Below, piece by piece: positions 30,891-32,662 of a stretch of DNA of 32,662 nucleotides. This DNA is from Thalassospira xianhensis MCCC 1A02616. GTDB taxonomy: Bacteria; Pseudomonadota; Alphaproteobacteria; Rhodospirillales; Thalassospiraceae. Under the pieces are notes generated by a model that did no database searches, was not told the DNA's origin, and was given only the letters and a program-made list of their open reading frames with translations. A program made the position numbers and the translations under genes. The number at the start of each line of letters is the position of its first letter. The stretch's first letter is position 1. The DNA is taken from NCBI RefSeq assembly GCF_003326475.1, contig NZ_JPWA01000046.1, forward strand, positions 1-32,662, in the 5' to 3' direction.

Positions 30891-32432
30891 TCATTCCCCT
30901 GCCCCCGGAACCGTCAGACGCGCATCAAGTTCAACATCATCAAGATCAAGATGATTGCGCATATACATGGTCGAACTATCGCGTTTCGGCTGATGATCCC
31001 ACGGTGTAACCCGCCCTTGTGTCAGGGCTTCATAAACCAGCTTGCGGCGTTTCTGGCTGTGAATGACGCGTTCGCGAAACGCGTCCAGATCCCAGTTTTC
31101 CACAAGTTCGGCACGAAACGCATCGCGGATTTCGCCGTGTGCCGGATCATTGATCAGGTCGTGCACTTCATCGGGATCGCTTTCAAGATCATAAAGCATA
31201 TCGGGATCAATCCCCGATGCGATGTATTTATAGGCCCCCCGCCGGATCATGATAATCGGGGACAACGCCCCCTCGCCGCAATATTCGCCAATCACCTCGT
31301 CATGGCCGCCCGTACCCTGCATGTGCGGCACCAGACTTCGGCCATCAATCGGCCCGGCCAGGGTCCCCGCCGCATCATCCCCGGCAAGCTCGCGCAATGT
31401 CGGCAGGATATCGATCAGTGATACCGATTGCGAAACGCGTTTCTGCCCCTTTGCCCCCGGAAAGGCAAAGAACATCGGCACCCGGGCGCTGGGCTCAAAC
31501 CACGACATTTTGTACCACATGCCGCGTTCGCCCAGCATGTCACCGTGATCACCGCTAAACACGATCAGGGTGTTGTCGTCCATGCCCGTCTCGCGTAGGG
31601 TCTGCATCAGCGACCCGACCAGACTGTCGACATAACTGATCGAGGCATAATAGGCACGGCGCGCCTGAAGGATTTCGTCATCGGTAACCGGCTGTTCATC
31701 AAGATTATAGACATGACGCAAACGCCGTGAATGCGGATCAAGTTCCGCATCATCGATTTTAACCCGCACCGGATCGATTTCCACCCCGTCATAAAGGTCC
31801 CAGAATTCCGGGCGCGCATTATACGGGTCATGCGGATGGGTAAACGATACCGTCAGGAAAAACGGACGGTCATCGTGCTTTTTCTGGCGCGCCACGTCAT
31901 AAAGGTAACGCTTCGCCTCGAACGCGGTTTCATCATCGAAATCAAGCTGGTTGGAACGGTAAACCGGCCCTGCCTGTGTGACCGATCCCATATTGTGATA
32001 CCAGCTTGGCCGGTCCTCGAAATTGTCCCAGTCGCAATACCATCCGTAATCTGCCGGATAGATATCCGATGTCAGGCGATCCTCGTAACCGTGCAGCTGA
32101 TCGGCACCGCAAAAATGCATCTTGCCCGAAAGGGCGGTGCGATATCCGGCGCGGCGCAGGTAATGCGCCACCGTCGGAATATCGGATGGCAGGTCGGATG
32201 CGTTGTCATAGGCCTCGATCCGGCCGGGCAACTGCCCGGTCATCAGGCAAAAGCGCGACGGCGCGCAAAGCGGGCTGTTGGTATAGGCGGAATCAAAAAC
32301 CACCGCATTTTCGCACAGCGCATCGATGTTCGGCGTTTTGACCACCTCATGACCATAAACCGGCAAACACCGCGCAGCCAACTGGTCGGCCATGACAAAC
32401 AGAATATTCATCGGTCTCAAAGCATTCGGCAC
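30891..32432 (-). CDS. betC: Choline-sulfatase BetC
   Basis: A 513-residue type I sulfatase that hydrolyses choline-O-sulfate to choline and sulfate. The active-site C-A-P-S-R (Cys56, converted to formylglycine) and metal-binding M-A-D-Q (Asp16) and S-G-D-H-G-D are visible; the C-terminal D-S-S-x-x-Y-M-R-N-H-L-D-L-D is the BetC signature. I chose GTG at 32432, with AGGGGG six bases before it; ATG starts at 32411 and 32462 are alternatives. It heads a betC-choX operon, divergent from a LysR gene, so choline released from the sulfate ester (osmoprotectant and carbon/sulfur source) can be taken up and used. Confidence 0.93.
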   Translation of the reverse strand: MPNALRPMNILFVMADQLAARCLPVYGHEVVKTPNIDALCENAVVFDSAYTNSPLCAPSRFCLMTGQLPGRIEAYDNASDLPSDIPTVAHYLRRAGYRTALSGKMHFCGADQLHGYEDRLTSDIYPADYGWYCDWDNFEDRPSWYHNMGSVTQAGPVYRSNQLDFDDETAFEAKRYLYDVARQKKHDDRPFFLTVSFTHPHDPYNARPEFWDLYDGVEIDPVRVKIDDAELDPHSRRLRHVYNLDEQPVTDDEILQARRAYYASISYVDSLVGSLMQTLRETGMDDNTLIVFSGDHGDMLGERGMWYKMSWFEPSARVPMFFAFPGAKGQKRVSQSVSLIDILPTLRELAGDDAAGTLAGPIDGRSLVPHMQGTGGHDEVIGEYCGEGALSPIIMIRRGAYKYIASGIDPDMLYDLESDPDEVHDLINDPAHGEIRDAFRAELVENWDLDAFRERVIHSQKRRKLVYEALTQGRVTPWDHQPKRDSSTMYMRNHLDLDDVELDARLTVPGAGE

Positions 32433-32554
32433 CGCCCACCCCCTTTTGATATTCACCAACATGATGTCTTTCGCAAACCGGCCGGATGCGAAAACAACTG
32501 GAAACCATATGTTTCATGTTTATCCGGGGGTTGTGAAGGCCGCTTGCATCGATC

Positions 32555-32566
32555 ATTGGTATCAAT
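32555..32566. promoter_or_regulatory. Candidate LysR site between betC and the LysR gene
   Basis: ATTG-GTAT-CAAT, a perfect inverted repeat in the divergent promoter region, 13 bases before the LysR ATG. Confidence 0.4.
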
Positions 32567-32578
32567 ATAATTCATGTC

Positions 32579-32662
32579 ATGAAATTTCATCACATCCCGT
32601 CGCCGCATGCCCTGATCGCGTTCGAAGCCGCCGCCCGCTGCGCAAGCTTCACCGCGGCTGCG
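32579..32662 (+). CDS. LysR-family regulator, N-terminal part (probably of choline-sulfate use)
   Basis: The last 84 bases encode 28 residues starting M-K-F-H-H-I-P-S-P-H-A-L, with A-F-E-A-A-A-R and S-F-T-A-A-A, the start of a LysR DNA-binding domain. The gene runs off the right edge. Divergent from betC, it matches the usual position of the choline-sulfate utilisation regulator, which activates betC in the presence of choline sulfate. The ATG at 32579 has a weak SD. Confidence 0.75.
   Translation, partial: MKFHHIPSPHALIAFEAAARCASFTAAA

Noticed and set aside
29701..30954. A 417-codon open frame on the plus strand
   Set aside because: Antisense shadow of choX that runs through its terminator; no SD and no domain.

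Overview
The window is a chromosomal stretch from an alphaproteobacterium. GC-rich codon use, strong Shine-Dalgarno (SD) sites, a phasin, a DUF3309 protein, choline-sulfate genes and a two-component Hpt remnant fit a marine Rhodospirillales such as Thalassospira. That genus is my inference from the style of the proteins, not a database result. I see no rRNA, tRNA, CRISPR array, insertion sequence or prophage. Most transcription units end in clear hairpin terminators.

Layout. 1-4.6 kb: the 3' end of an Hpt phosphotransfer protein, a ribbon-helix-helix gene abutting an AsnB-type amidotransferase, a metallophosphoesterase, and queG. 4.7-9.1 kb: an iron-uptake unit made of an STN-type TonB receptor, a FecR anti-sigma factor and a FecI sigma factor, with a strong Fur-box-like palindrome upstream of fecI. 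9.2-12.7 kb: queuosine genes queA-tgt-queF (tightly coupled) and a YhhQ-type queuosine-precursor transporter. With queG nearby, the late queuosine pathway is complete here; queC, queD and queE are absent. 12.8-18.1 kb: a PiT phosphate transporter and a large AsmA-family protein.

18.5-23.5 kb: a DUF2189 membrane protein, a phasin, and a run of very small genes around a Crp/Fnr-type regulator. These are a 79-aa unknown, a CsbD-like protein, two paralogous members of an uncharacterised small family, a 65-aa unknown and a DUF3309 peptide. Nearly every one has a good SD, and several have private terminators or palindromes. This is the most accessory-looking and least understood part of the window and may be a stress-response island.

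23.6-28.2 kb: a DMT permease divergent from a LysR gene. The LysR gene overlaps, by ATGA, an LpxR-type lipid A deacylase. Next comes a hipA-hipB toxin-antitoxin pair in reversed order, preceded by repeated GTAT-N8-ATAC operators. 28.2-32.7 kb: an FAD-linked D-lactate/glycolate-type dehydrogenase, then choX and betC (choline binding and choline-sulfate hydrolysis), with the 5' end of a divergent LysR gene at the right edge.
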